A program made the position numbers and the translations under genes. Source: Prorocentrum cordatum (Eukaryota > Sar > Dinophyceae > Prorocentrales > Prorocentraceae). Taken from it: DNA of 64,000 nucleotides. Below, one piece after another: positions 40,050-50,055 of the stretch. Location of the stretch: assembly GCA_963575745.1 (NCBI GenBank), contig CAUYUJ010018051.1:32501-96500 (forward strand). The letters run 5' to 3'. The stretch's first letter is position 1. Each line of letters opens with the position of its first letter. The notes beneath the pieces are model-generated. The model was not told where the DNA came from and did no database searches. It worked only from the letters and a program-made list of their open reading frames with translations.

Positions 40050-40235
40050 GTGAGAGGGGACGGGCCCTCTTAGAAGGCTCGGAGGTCCCCCGCCCTGCTG
40101 AGAGGTGAAGTAAGCCGTCCCCGAAGACACGGAAAACCTCTCAGAGAGACAGAGGGTGCTTCCGAGAAGCCCCGCCGCCCTCTGAGAAGGCCCTCTCCTT
40201 CTCACTTCCCCCCTTCGCTCGCCACCGACTCGGGA
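40050..40235. repeat. TTCTSAGAA-palindrome repeat, copy 2
   Basis: Decayed relative of 61480-61687, with CTCTTAGAAGGC, CCCTCTGAGAAGGCC and a CGCTCGCCACCGA end. Confidence 0.65.
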
Positions 40236-40554
40236 CCCGCTTCCCTCGGGGCCCGCTCCCGGACATCCTCCGACCTCCGCAGTGAGATCTGTCCCCGGGA
40301 GCCTCATGGGCGTCCCGCCCAGGACGCCTACAGAGCGCCTCCTGGGCATAGGTCGGGCATGTCCTGCTACAGGGAGATATTCTTAACGAAACAAAGAAAA
40401 CTGTCAAAAATTGTCAAAAATTAAAGCGACGTGCCCGACTTATTCCTGGGTGGCTCCTGGGGCATCCTGGGCGCCTCCTGCGGGCCTCCCGGGATTCCCC
40501 CCAGGCGCCCACTGGTGCGCCCCTGGGGCCGCGAGGAGCGGGGGGCAGACGGAC

Positions 40555-40614
40555 GGAAGCGAGGATGGCGCCAGGGGCGCCCACTGGTGCGCCCCTGGCG
40601 CCATCCTCGCTTCC
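40555..40614. repeat. Perfect 26-bp inverted repeat with 8-nt loop
   Basis: 40555-40580 (GGAAGCGAGGATGGCGCC...) is exactly the reverse complement of 40589-40614, around CCACTGGT. Part of the right half (GCGCCCACTGGTGCGCCCC) also occurs as a direct copy at about 40506-40524. Confidence 0.95.
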
Positions 40615-40689
40615 AGCTGTCCCCAGACATCCTCCCGTATGCCCAGACCCCCCCCCGCGCTGTGAACCATGCACGGCGGGAAAAATGGT

Positions 40690-40995
40690 TCGCTCTGTGT
40701 TCGGCCTCCCGGGGCCCACGCCGGGCTTCGGGACTGTCAGAAATCTGCCACAAGCAAGTGGCCCTGGGTAAGAGTGACCTTTGGTGCGCGGCTTTTGGAG
40801 GGGCCGCGGGGAGACCGAACAACAGAGCGTCAGACGCTGCTATCGCATCGCGTTCGGCGATCGGGAGACCCCAATGACCCGCACTAAAGGTCCCCGCGGC
40901 TGAAGGTCGCTCTTACGTTTCATCGACAACAACGACTCAGGATGAAATACCAGTCCCTGGGAAGGGGTCCAGGCTCCTGGGGGTCACGCCATGCC
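40690..40995 (+). repeat. Dispersed repeat TTCGGCCTCC...GGGACTGTC, copy 2, interrupted
   Basis: TTCGGCCTCCCGGGGCCC and TTCGGGACTGTC precede, and GGGAAGGGGTCCAGGCTCC and GGGGTCACGCCATG follow, an insertion of about 190 bp (40740-40930) that carries the MITE-like element. Array cassette II begins immediately after. Confidence 0.75.
40768..40916. mobile_element. MITE-like element, diverged copy
   Basis: GTAAGAGTGACC (40768-40779) and GGTCGCTCTTAC (40905-40916) are inverted at 11 of 12 positions; the interior resembles 2415-2571. Confidence 0.6.
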
Positions 40996-40996
40996 A

Positions 40997-41021
40997 ATTA
41001 CGCTACCGAGGAACCCCACAT
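40997..41021 (+). other. Cassette II leader
   Basis: 25 bp identical to 236-260, ending in CCCCACAT. Confidence 0.85.
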
Positions 41022-42658
41022 ACTTAACTTAAATATTGAGTGTTTGCTTAAGTTTATAATATATGTGCAATTCTGCGTTCTCAGCCCTCGTCGCGAATGT
41101 TCCCCTATGTGTCATCCAACGCCATATTGCTTGAACCTCCTCCCTCTTCCTAGCCTTCTATCCTCCGTCGAGGACAGATTCGAGCCAGCCAGCGGCCGCG
41201 GTGAGGGACCACCCCCTGCGCACCCCCAGTGGTGTCGAGAAAATGCCGCGCCTGCTATGCCCTGGACGACCGTCGTGCATAGCGGCCGCGGTGAGGGACC
41301 ACCCCCTGCGCAGCCTCTATGGTGTCGAGAAAGTGCCACGCCTGCTATGCCCTGGACGACCGTCGTGCATAGCGGCCGCGCTGAGGGACCACCCTCTGCG
41401 CACCTCCTGTGGTGTCGAGAAAGTGCCACTCCTGCCACGATCTGCGAGCGTGTCACGGATAGAGGCCGCGCTGAGGGACCACCCTCTGCGCACCCCCTGT
41501 GGTGTCGAGAAAGTGCCACTCCTGCCAAGATCTGCGAGCGTGTCACGGATAGAGGCCGCGCTGAGGGACCACCCTCTGCGCACCCCCTGTGGTGTCGAGC
41601 AAGTGCCACTCATGCCACGATCTGCGAGCGTGTCACGGATACAGGCCGCGCTGAGGGACCACCACCCTCTGCGCACCCCCTGTGGTGTCGAGACAGTGCC
41701 ACTCCTGCCACGATCTGCGAGCGTGTCACGGATAGAGGCCGCGCTGAGGGACCACCCTCTGCGCACCCCCTGTGGCGTCGAGAAAGTGCCACTCCTGCCA
41801 CGATCTGCGAGCGTGTCACGGATAGAGGCCGCGCTGAGGGACCACCCTCTGCGCACCCCCTGTGGTGTCGAGAAAGTGCCACTCCTGCCACGATCTGCGA
41901 GCGTGTCACGGATAGAGGCCGCGCTGAGGGACCACCCTCTGCGCACCCCCTGTGGTGTCGAGAAAGTGCCACTCCTGCCACGATCTGCGAGCGTGTCACG
42001 GATAGAGGCCGCGCTGAGGGACCACCCTCTGCGCACCCCCTGTGGTGTCGAGAAAGTGCCACTCCTGCCACGATCTGCGAGCGTGTCACGGATAGAGGCC
42101 GCGCTGAGGGACCACCCTCTGCGCACCCCCTGTGGCGTCGAGAAAGTGCCACTCCTGCCACGATCTGCGAGCGTGTCACGGATAGAGGCCGCGCTGAGGG
42201 ACCACCCTCTGCGCACCCCCTGTGGTGTCGAGACAGTGCCACTCCTGCCACGATCTGCGAGCGTGTCACGGATAGAGGCCGCGCTGAGGGACCACCCTCT
42301 GCGCACCCCCTGCGGCTTCGAGAAAATGCCACTCCTGCCACGATCTGCGAGCGTGTCACGGATAGAGGCAGCGCTGAGGGACCACCCTCTGCGCACCCCC
42401 TGTGGTGTCGAGAAAGTGCCACGCCTGCCACGATCTGCGAGCGTGTCACGGATAGAGGCCGCGCTGAGGGACCACCCTCTGCGCACCCCCACCCCCTGTG
42501 GCGTCGAAAGAATGCCCTGTGTGGTATGATGTGCTGTGCTGTGCTGTGCTGTGCTGTGCTGTGCTGCTGTGCGGTGAGCTGTGCTGTGCCGTGCCGTGCC
42601 GTGCCGTGCTGTGCTGTGCTGTGCTGTGCGAGAAGGGGAAGGGGAGGGGGGAGGTGTG

Positions 42659-42715
42659 AGACGCGGGTGCGGCGCGGCAGGGAAGAAAACCATAACCCCA
42701 CGAAACATGTGGGGA
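42659..42715 (+). other. Cassette II trailer with hairpin
   Basis: CGCGGGTGCGGCGCGGCAG...CCCCACGAAACATGTGGGG; the same hairpin as cassette I. Confidence 0.8.
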
Positions 42716-42728
42716 AAAAAACACGACC

Positions 42729-42814
42729 TTCTCCTCCTCCTCCTCCTCCTCCTCCTCCTCCCTCTCCTCCTCATCCTCCCCCTCCTCCCCCTCCTCCTCC
42801 CCCTCTTCCTCCTC
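42729..42814. repeat. (CTC)n tract at the 5' end of LINE 2
   Basis: Follows the cassette II trailer by 13 bases and ends where LINE 2 begins. Confidence 0.9.
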
Positions 42815-42845
42815 AAGGCCGCGGACGGCTCAGGCCGACGCGTTC

Positions 42846-45290
42846 ATGCGGCCTCTGCCCACCCCCCCTCTCACCGCCGCGATCCGCCCAGGATCGCGCG
42901 CCTCTCCCCCTCTGGCCAGCGGTGCGGCTCTCGCCGCGCCGCCGCGGTGCTCCCGCGCGGCCGAGGGCAGGATGGGAGGTCAGGGAGAAGGAGGACGGGT
43001 GGAGGAGACGGACAACAGCGACATAGGTGACCAGAAGGGGGAGCTGAATCGGGACGAGTGGGACACAGAGTACCAGGGCAAGATGATGGGTCGGGCCCTG
43101 AAGAGCATTAAGGAGGAGGACGGGTTCACGGATCGGGCCGAAGGGATCACACAGGACCAGCCATCACCGTCAAGCCAGGATTTGCCCCGACAGTGTTTGC
43201 CATATCGCGCGTGCGTGAGGGCCACATTTATTGGATATAACCCATTCGCGCTTATGCGTGCAGGCAGAGCGGAAGCTATTTCAACAGAGTTTGCCACGAC
43301 CACAGCACTCTTCCTGTCAGGCACCAAGATGCGCACCCGCCTTGGACACTCCCACTCCTACGAGAGCACCCCGTACCATCATTGGGTCCATTGGGGCTGG
43401 GGGAGAGGTGGTAGTACGAACTCGTCTGCTGGGGTGGCCATTGCTATTTCCAGCCGACAGTTCAAGAAGCACCACATCGTCCGCATCAACCACCCACCCC
43501 AGCATCTACAGGGTAGAGCAGGCAGTCTGGATGTCCAGCGTGGCCCGCTCCGACTTCGGCTTATAGTTGGCTACTATCCGCCGCGATCTAGTTCAGCACG
43601 TCACATCCGAGTATGGAGCACCACTTGTAGACAACTTACAGCCTGGATCAAGGAGGAGATTGACACGGCCCCAGGGCGTATCACTCCCATTGTCTTCGCT
43701 GATGTGAATATGCGGATGGGACGCAAGGGGCGAGAGAGAATCGAGGATAGCACCCTTGGCCCTTTCCAGGCTGAACATGAAGATGAAGTGGCCACTGTTG
43801 TTCGAAACGCCTACGCGGATAGCCACATGAGTTTCCTCAACTCTTTCTTCGATCTGGGACATACGTATTATGGCCTCAAGGGGGCACGAAGTCGGATCGA
43901 TTACTTTCTAGGACCTCGAGCTTTACTGGACACGGCAATCCAAATGCGTATGTTCTGGAGGTCTCAGAGACGTCTTCAGGCCCTCCCTCACATGATCGAC
44001 CAAGTCCCCATGTGCCTGTGTATGTCTCTACCCACCCCAACCCCCCAACAGCAGCAGCAGAACATCCAGTGGGACTGGGGGGCGTTGGCGGCGGCGCTAC
44101 AGACGGGACATCGGAGAGAGGAGTTCTTGAAGCGACTGGGGCAGGTCTGGGAGGACAGGAGGATTTTGTGCCGTGTTCTTTCGACGGACGGCGAGCCGAC
44201 TCGACATGCTGGCGTGGTATCCCACACGATCAGAGAGATCGCTCGCGAGTTCTTTCCGGCCGAGCACTGGACCCCAGACTGGCTCCAGGAGGCTAAAGCT
44301 GAACGACGTAGGCTGTTAGCTGAACGAGCTACCCTCAGGGACCTCGGGTTCATGATCACGAGCGAGCCCCTTCGACGACTCGACAGAGCGATTAAGTCGC
44401 ACGCTCGGTGGCAGGAATGGTGGAGGAGGGAGTCTTTGGAGCAGGAGATCGGGGAGGCGTGGGAGGTGCGGGACCAAGCTAGAGTAGGTAAACTTGTACG
44501 TCTTCGAGCTGGTACAAGGATGGGGCCCCGTAAAAGGTGCTACCTCGCCCTCCCGATAAGCCGCCCCAACTCCGCCGATATTCGAGAAGCCCTTCAGAAA
44601 CCAGGGGTGGAAGGAGGTTTGACGGCCGTCGGCGCGGTCCTAGGCATGCACATGAACCCAGACAAGATACAGACTCTGGTTGACACTCCCTGGGACGAGT
44701 TACCACCCTACGGACCCCGAGGCCTCCCCCTACCCACGAGCGATGATTTTGAGCAGGCGGCTGAGGACCTTGAATACTTGAAGAAACGAGTGCGGCATTG
44801 TCATCACCGCCGCTATGCCCCGCCGTGGTCGTGGCCCGTGGAGGTCACGAAGCTGCTCCTCTTCCCCACCCACCTCTTCCGCCCAGGCCTCTCTCGCGAG
44901 GGCTTAGGCTCCACGTGGCGAGCACGCGATCCCGACCTCCTGGACTTCGAGGCCCAGGCAGCCCGACCCCGACACCGCCGGTTGGTGGTCGATGATGTCG
45001 AGGCGCGTGCAGGATATGATATGCTACTACAACTCCTTGCACATATTCGAGCTAGGCAGCTACTCCCACAACAGGCACGCACGAGCCACGCCATAGCTAT
45101 AAGCAAGCCAGGCAAGACACCTACGGGCAACACGGTCACGGATATCACACGGTGTCTGAGGCTACTGCACTGTTTCTGTCACTGGTGGAGGCTCTTGCTA
45201 CGCGTCGGCCTAGTGGATTATGGTAGCCCTTATGAGCCCCCCCTTGGGCGTACTGCGGGATCATCCATCGGAGACGGGAGGGACTCATGA
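42846..45290 (+). CDS. LINE 2 endonuclease and start of RT
   Basis: 814-residue open frame; the true start may be a later Met such as the one in GRMGGQGEG (about 42972). Endonuclease residues are TTALFLSGTKMR, SAGVAIAIS, LIVGYYPPRSS, IVFADVNMRMG (GDFN equivalent) and ARSRIDYFLGP (xRIDY). A helical, charged linker follows, then SHAIAISKPGKTPTGN, the first recognisable RT part (KPGK), and DITRCLRLLHCFCHWW. The frame ends at TGA 45288-45290, overlapping the next ATG by ATGA. Such an overlap can support termination-reinitiation, but because the RT is cut in the middle here a one-base shift is more likely. The endonuclease would nick target DNA. Confidence 0.75.
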   Translation: MRPLPTPPLTAAIRPGSRASPPLASGAALAAPPRCSRAAEGRMGGQGEGGRVEETDNSDIGDQKGELNRDEWDTEYQGKMMGRALKSIKEEDGFTDRAEGITQDQPSPSSQDLPRQCLPYRACVRATFIGYNPFALMRAGRAEAISTEFATTTALFLSGTKMRTRLGHSHSYESTPYHHWVHWGWGRGGSTNSSAGVAIAISSRQFKKHHIVRINHPPQHLQGRAGSLDVQRGPLRLRLIVGYYPPRSSSARHIRVWSTTCRQLTAWIKEEIDTAPGRITPIVFADVNMRMGRKGRERIEDSTLGPFQAEHEDEVATVVRNAYADSHMSFLNSFFDLGHTYYGLKGARSRIDYFLGPRALLDTAIQMRMFWRSQRRLQALPHMIDQVPMCLCMSLPTPTPQQQQQNIQWDWGALAAALQTGHRREEFLKRLGQVWEDRRILCRVLSTDGEPTRHAGVVSHTIREIAREFFPAEHWTPDWLQEAKAERRRLLAERATLRDLGFMITSEPLRRLDRAIKSHARWQEWWRRESLEQEIGEAWEVRDQARVGKLVRLRAGTRMGPRKRCYLALPISRPNSADIREALQKPGVEGGLTAVGAVLGMHMNPDKIQTLVDTPWDELPPYGPRGLPLPTSDDFEQAAEDLEYLKKRVRHCHHRRYAPPWSWPVEVTKLLLFPTHLFRPGLSREGLGSTWRARDPDLLDFEAQAARPRHRRLVVDDVEARAGYDMLLQLLAHIRARQLLPQQARTSHAIAISKPGKTPTGNTVTDITRCLRLLHCFCHWWRLLLRVGLVDYGSPYEPPLGRTAGSSIGDGRDS

Positions 45291-46718
45291 TCATCATTAA
45301 ACTTGTCATGTTGAAATTACGCCGTTGCAAACACTACTATCTGGTCAAATCGTATGACATGAGAAACGCGTTCGGCACAGGACATCACGCACGCCTACAG
45401 AATGCCCATAGGTCTCGAGGAGTGGATGAGCACTATGACGAGCTACTTACGCACCATAGGAGCACGGGCATTCTCTACTACGAGGCTAGCGACGGCGACG
45501 TGGCGATGACACCGACGACAGGAGGGAGGATGGGTGATTCGAACGAACCCGAGCTGTTCATGGAATCCTTCTACCCGATCTTGGCAGCGTGAACTCGGAC
45601 AGGTCGTGGGAGACAGTTTGGCATGCAAGAGCTCTCTATTCGACCGCTGGGATGACCTGGCGTTCGGAGGCTTCATGGACAACCTGAAACGAATCGTGAT
45701 TGTACCGGGTCGAACTGCACGCGAGGCCCTGAGCCTCGACCATCTGGACAATAATATTCTAGACAAGTACTTGGCCGAGGGCGGGTACGCACAGCACGTG
45801 GACAAGCAAGATACATTAGTGCACCTAGCTACTAACAGGGACACCAAGGAGGCGGAGGAGAGAGTATCGGGGAGGACGATGATGAACATGATACACTTGG
45901 GTGGGTACATGAACATTAACGGTAGCAACAGGCATGAGGGCAAGGCACGGATAAGAGCTGGCTCCATCGGGTGGAGTAACCTTCGGAACTACTGGACAGC
46001 GCCAGGCCCCTGGAGGAGCAAGCGCAGCATGTTCTTGGCTAACGTTGCAGGCCGTGTCTGGTCAGGTATGGAGGCATATGTGCTCACCCCCCTTGAAGTG
46101 CGGGCCCTCGACACCTCTCTCGCTAAGAAGCTCAGAGCGATGATGGCTGGCGCGGCACACACGGAACACGAGGATGGCAGGCACACGTCGTTGACCACCA
46201 GGGCCGTGTTCGAGGAGTGGGAGATCCCACCCACAGGGGTTGAACTTATGATAAGACGGTTGGGGTGGTGGCAGTCGACCATGACGAACCCCGAACATCA
46301 TCGCCACTTCCTCAGCGCCTTCTTCGGGGAATGCAAGTTCGAGTCAAGAGCTCGCTTGGTGGGCGCATCAGTAGCGGACATAACAATATTGGGAAACGGC
46401 GATCTGAACCCCTCCCCGCACGTTCACCCCTGGGCCCGCCAGCTTCATGAAGACCTCCAAACGGTTCTTGGGCATCCGCATTTCAGGGAACTAAGGGACG
46501 TCTGGGAGCCCCGCACGTTAGGTACCCTGTTCAGCATCAACTGCGAGGCCTCCGAGGTTTTCCGCAAGTGCGATTTCCGAGCCACGCGCATGACACTCAA
46601 GGGATGCGAGTGGGCCCCTCCCGAGCACTTCGAGAACCAGCTTCCCACAGACGAGGTGCTGGGGGAGACCGATAGTGAAGATGAAGAGCTCGCCCCCCTA
46701 CTGTGCGGGATCAAATGA
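45287..46718 (+). pseudogene. LINE 2 reverse transcriptase core and thumb
   Basis: In the first frame (45287-45592): HYYLVKSYDMRNAFG (motif A) and GGRMGDSNEPELFMESF (motif B). After a shift near 45590: FDRWDDLAFGGFMDN (motif C position, WDD where ADD or YDD is usual), GGYAQHVDKQDTLVHL (motif D region) and NINGSNRHEGKARIRAG. Then come the post-RT landmarks of this LINE lineage: SIGWSNLRNYWTAP, MFLANVAGRVWSGMEAYVL and PPTGVELMIRRLGWWQSTM. The frame stops at TGA 46716-46718, inside LCGIK/CRARF. The motif C change and the shifts suggest an inactive enzyme. Confidence 0.75.
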
Positions 46719-47696
46719 TGCCGTGCCAGATTCTCGACGAACCGCGAGCTTGCCAAGCACCAGATCAACGCGACAACGCTCGAGGGCCACGGCACTCCTC
46801 CTGTCCTCTCGCAGGTATGCATAGACAATCGGTGCATCAATTGCGACACAGTCTTTGCAAGTACTGATCAGAATCGGCTGCACTTGTTTCGAGGTTGGAT
46901 GTCAGGCAGATGCATTTCGGAGCTGACGAGACACCCGCATAGCTGGACCCCCTCCGAGATAACCGAGTGCCCATTGGGAGAATACAGCGACCAGCCTGAA
47001 TGCCACACTCACTACTCAGACGCGCTGGAGCTGCGAAGACACAGTCGTACCCATATTCCCCCATGTCCGTCAGGCTCTAGGCTCAAGGCATCTCAGCCGC
47101 GCCCCGCCCACAGCGCTCGAGGCCCACTCGAGCGCGAGGTGCTGCCACCGCCAGCTTGGCGGCCCGAGCATACCCCCGAAGAGCGAGGGCGGCTCCGAGC
47201 GGGCTATCAGCGACTGGCAGAGCTTCGAGAACAACGAGCTGAGCGACTACGACGGCAGCCACAGGGACATCGGCTACCACGTGCAGACCCAGCTCCAGTT
47301 GACCGCCCCTCGAGGGTAGAACTCGCGAGTACTACATCGCGGGTAACAGCCGCGAGCACCCCCCTACTCCTTCGACGGATCGCAGAGGCAGCAGCAGCAG
47401 CTGAAGATGGCGGGCACGGCAGCAGTAGCGTCGGCGACGGCACGTTCCGCGTGGCTCCTGAAGGGCTCCTGCCCTGCCTCCAGCGCCGCTGGGAACGACG
47501 GTTCGGCCCCTCCTCCTGCCAAGAACCCGCGCAAGGGCGACAGGGACGGCGACCGGGTCATGGAGGGGGACACGCAGAAGGAGAAGGGCAAGAGCGGCAA
47601 GGGGGGGCGAGGGCGGTCAAGGTCACCGAGGCGGCAGGCGACGCAGGCGTGGCAACCACAGCGAGAAGAAATGGACATCGAAAGGCCAGAATCTGA
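46719..47696 (+). pseudogene. LINE 2 C2H2-like finger region and basic tail
   Basis: In frame with the RT across TGA 46716. The sequence CGIK/CRARFSTNRELAKH looks like a first finger split by the stop. A second (RCINCDTVFASTDQN...H) and a third (CHTHYSDALELRRHSRTH) follow. An Arg/Ala-rich stretch comes after (EERGRLRAGYQRLAELREQ). C2H2 fingers after the RT are typical of this dinoflagellate LINE type and probably bind nucleic acid. Confidence 0.6.
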
Positions 47697-48250
47697 TGCA
47701 GTGCCTGGCGACGTTGACGAAGCTCACGCTTCAAACGGCCTTCAGGCAGCGTCTATCATCAGCGACGACGATCGACACGTTCACACTCCCCAAGATGCAC
47801 CGCGTGGTCCAGAGGCTCGAGGCGGTGGTGGCCGAGTACCGCAAGAAGGTGGAGGCGGCCCGCCCGAACGGCGCCGAGGCGCTGCGCGAGGTGGGCTCGC
47901 CCGTGGCGAGCCTCGTGGTCGGCCTTCTCGAGAGTCTGATGGAGTGCGACATAGGTGGAAAGGCGAAGGCCGACCTGGGCAAGTACGTGGAGCAGATCAT
48001 CCCAGCCAGCGGAGAGGAGCCGCTCATCACAAGGGCGCACGTGGAGCTGGACGTGGCCGCGATCCGCGTCGAGAAGTGCTTCGACGAAGAGAAGGTGAAG
48101 TTGCAGGTGGCGGCACCAGTGTGGCCGATGCGGAGCACGGTCACGAACGCCTTCATCTCAGAGGGAGTGGCCCTGCGCCACACTGGTGTAGCCCCGCCTG
48201 GATGGTTGGAAGACGAGATGGCGTCGTGGCTAGGGGTTCTCACTCAGTAG
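47696..48250 (+). CDS. LINE 2 C-terminal ORF
   Basis: 184 residues from MQCLATLTKLTLQTAFRQRL; the frame is open upstream (KKWTSKGQN), so the Met is not necessarily the start. Helical features include KMHRVVQRLEAVVAEYRKKV and SPVASLVVGLLESLMECD, and the ORF ends EDEMASWLGVLTQ. It lies one frame off the finger region. I believe similar segments follow the RT in related dinoflagellate LINEs. The function is unknown. Confidence 0.45.
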   Translation: MQCLATLTKLTLQTAFRQRLSSATTIDTFTLPKMHRVVQRLEAVVAEYRKKVEAARPNGAEALREVGSPVASLVVGLLESLMECDIGGKAKADLGKYVEQIIPASGEEPLITRAHVELDVAAIRVEKCFDEEKVKLQVAAPVWPMRSTVTNAFISEGVALRHTGVAPPGWLEDEMASWLGVLTQ

Positions 48251-48662
48251 TGGTTGCACAGGTAGAGACTATCGGGGGCACGGCACTGACCCCACCCTCC
48301 TCCTTGCCTCCCCCTGCCACGGACCCGATCGACTCCGAGGACGATTACTGCCCGCTCGAGTTCGATTGAACCATGGCTGCTAGCATTGGCTGCCTGGCCA
48401 GCTGAATGCCGCTCCTCCTTTTTTCCCAGCCTCACACGCCGTGCATATGTGCAGATAGCTCGTTTCCCAGAGGCGCGCCAGCCTCCCCTCGTGTGCAGCC
48501 TGCCCCGCCGCGTTCCGAGTTGTAGCATCGATCGAGCGTGCGCACCAACCTGCATAGCTGACCAGGACAGGATCAGCGAGAGTGCGATCCAGCGACGGGT
48601 TTTCACGCCTCAATTTGTACCCCAACCAGTTGGCATCCAGCTGCATTCGTCGAGTAAAAAAA
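48251..48662 (+). other. LINE 2 3' untranslated region
   Basis: No further ORF is supported. It ends GTCGAGTAAAAAAA and is followed by (CTC)n. Confidence 0.5.
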
Positions 48663-48838
48663 CTCTTCCTCCTCCTCCTCCTCCTCCTCCTCCTCCTCCT
48701 CCTCCTCCTCCCCCTCCTCCTCCTCCTCACTTTCCTCCTCCTCCTCCTCCTCCTCCTCCTCCTCCTCCTCTTCCTCCTCCTCCTCCCCCTCCTCCTCCTC
48801 CTCCTCCTCCCTCTCCTCCCCCTCCTCCATCCCCTCCA
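48663..48838. repeat. (CTC)n tract at the 3' end of LINE 2
   Basis: Long CTC/TCC microsatellite after the A-stretch. Confidence 0.95.
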
Positions 48839-48959
48839 CAATTACATTATATGAATACCACTCTCCTCTCTCCCCTGGTGACGTCCAGGAAATGGCCGGC
48901 CCCCCATCGCGTACTGGCTTTTTACACACAGGATTCCCGGGAAACGGGTGGTTTGTGCT

Positions 48960-49660
48960 GTTTTTTTGTTTGCTGCTCTCGCTGAGGCGCTGGCTTCATT
49001 TTCGGGCCACCACTCGTTCCGAATCGTGCTCCCGCTGCAGCGCTGGCCTCATTGCCGCGCTTCCGCTCGTTCCGAATCGTGCTCCCGCTGCAGCGCTGGC
49101 CTCATTGCCGCGCTTCCGCTCGTTCCGAATCGTGCTCCCGCTGCAGCGCTGGCGTCATTATTTCCAGCGCCACGCCACGGCATGTTTTCGGTCCTTCCAA
49201 ATAGGCTCCAAAATCTAGAAAATGCCCCCCCGAAAAAAACCATCGGAAGTGATTACACATTCGGTGTCGTTTCGCGTTTTTTGGGGGTCGCAGAACCTCC
49301 CCCCATTTGGGGGCGTCGCCACGCCATGCTATGTAAGGCTCCGCGTCCTCCGAATCGTGCTCCCGCTGCAGCGCTGGCCTCATTTCCGCGCGTCCGCTCG
49401 ATCCGAATCGTGCTCCCGCTGCAGCGCTGGCGTCATGATTTCCAGTGGCATACCACGGCATGATTTCGGTCCTTCCAAATAAGCTCAAAATCTAGAAAAT
49501 GGCCTCCCGAAGAAACAGTCGGAAGTGATTACACATTCGGTGTCGATTCGTTGACTTCTGGGGCCGCAGAACTCCCCCACCCACACGTTGAGGCGTCGCC
49601 ACGCCATACTATGTCATGCTACGCGTTGATCTTCAACACCATGATATGCCATGTACCTAA
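48960..49660. repeat. 54-bp repeats in two blocks
   Basis: CGTTCCGAATCGTGCTCCCGC...CAGCGCTGGC occurs at about 49015, 49070, 49123, 49350 and 49400. A longer duplication shares GGAAGTGATTACACATTCGG at about 49246 and 49520. Confidence 0.8.
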
Positions 49661-50055
49661 TGCTATGCCATGCTACGACATCTGATTATGCGAATAGCGA
49701 AGAGATCTACGCCATGGTACGGGATGGGAGGGAGGGGTAGAACATCAGATATGACGCGAGCGCACCTAGCTTGTCCTCACTCCCTCCTCCTCCTCCACCT
49801 CCTCCTCCTCCTCCTCCTCCTCGGGGGTCTGGGTGATGTGTGTCCCTCCGCAGCCCCAAGATGCCCCCCCCCCAAAGGGGAGCAGCTCTCCGCCCCGGCT
49901 TCCACACTTCTGATGGCCCCCCGAGGCGCCCGAGAGCGACCGCCAGAGGCCGAGGTCGAGGAAAACATGATCGACCCACGAACCCGGAAAGGAATATGGA
50001 AATGTAAAACATGGCAACGTTTCAAAGACACCTGATTGGGCGACGGGCCAGGTTG
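49661..50055. other. Unassigned interval
   Basis: A (CTC)n stretch at 49785-49825; otherwise no gene or repeat recognised. Confidence 0.5.

Larger units (their letters stand above)
40997..42715 (+). repeat. Array cassette II: leader, 90-bp satellite, trailer
   Basis: Leader 40997-41021 is identical to that of cassette I. Fifteen units of 90 bp run from about 41195 to 42510 (marks 41233, 41323, 41413, 41503, 41593, 41685, then every 90 to 42405, and 42497), most of the CCACTCCTGCCACGATCTGC subtype. A (TGTGC)n run (42530-42632) and the trailer (42659-42715) follow. The 694-residue open frame across it is a by-product of the 90-bp period. Confidence 0.9.
42815..48662 (+). mobile_element. LINE 2: non-LTR retrotransposon with endonuclease, RT and zinc fingers
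   Basis: About 5.8 kb between (CTC)n tracts at 42729-42814 and 48663-48838; the 3' junction is GTCGAGTAAAAAAACTC. The order is AP-type endonuclease, RT, C2H2-like fingers and a small C-terminal ORF. The family differs from LINE 1: no RNase H is seen, and the sequence after the RT resembles a widespread dinoflagellate LINE lineage. Frameshifts near 45285 and 45590 and a TGA at 46716 break it. No spliced leader is visible at the 5' end. Confidence 0.8.

Noticed and set aside
40942-43026. 694-residue plus-strand ORF
   Set aside because: It runs through the 90-bp satellite of cassette II, a homonucleotide-rich stretch and a TCC tract. The frame is a by-product of repeat length, and other frames and the minus strand are equally open.
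45287-45290. ATGA overlap as a reinitiation signal between LINE 2 ORFs
   Set aside because: The break lies inside the RT domain, so a one-base indel explains it better than designed coupling.
48603-48929. Poly-Glu and Pro/Leu-rich ORFs
   Set aside because: Translation of the CTC tract after LINE 2.
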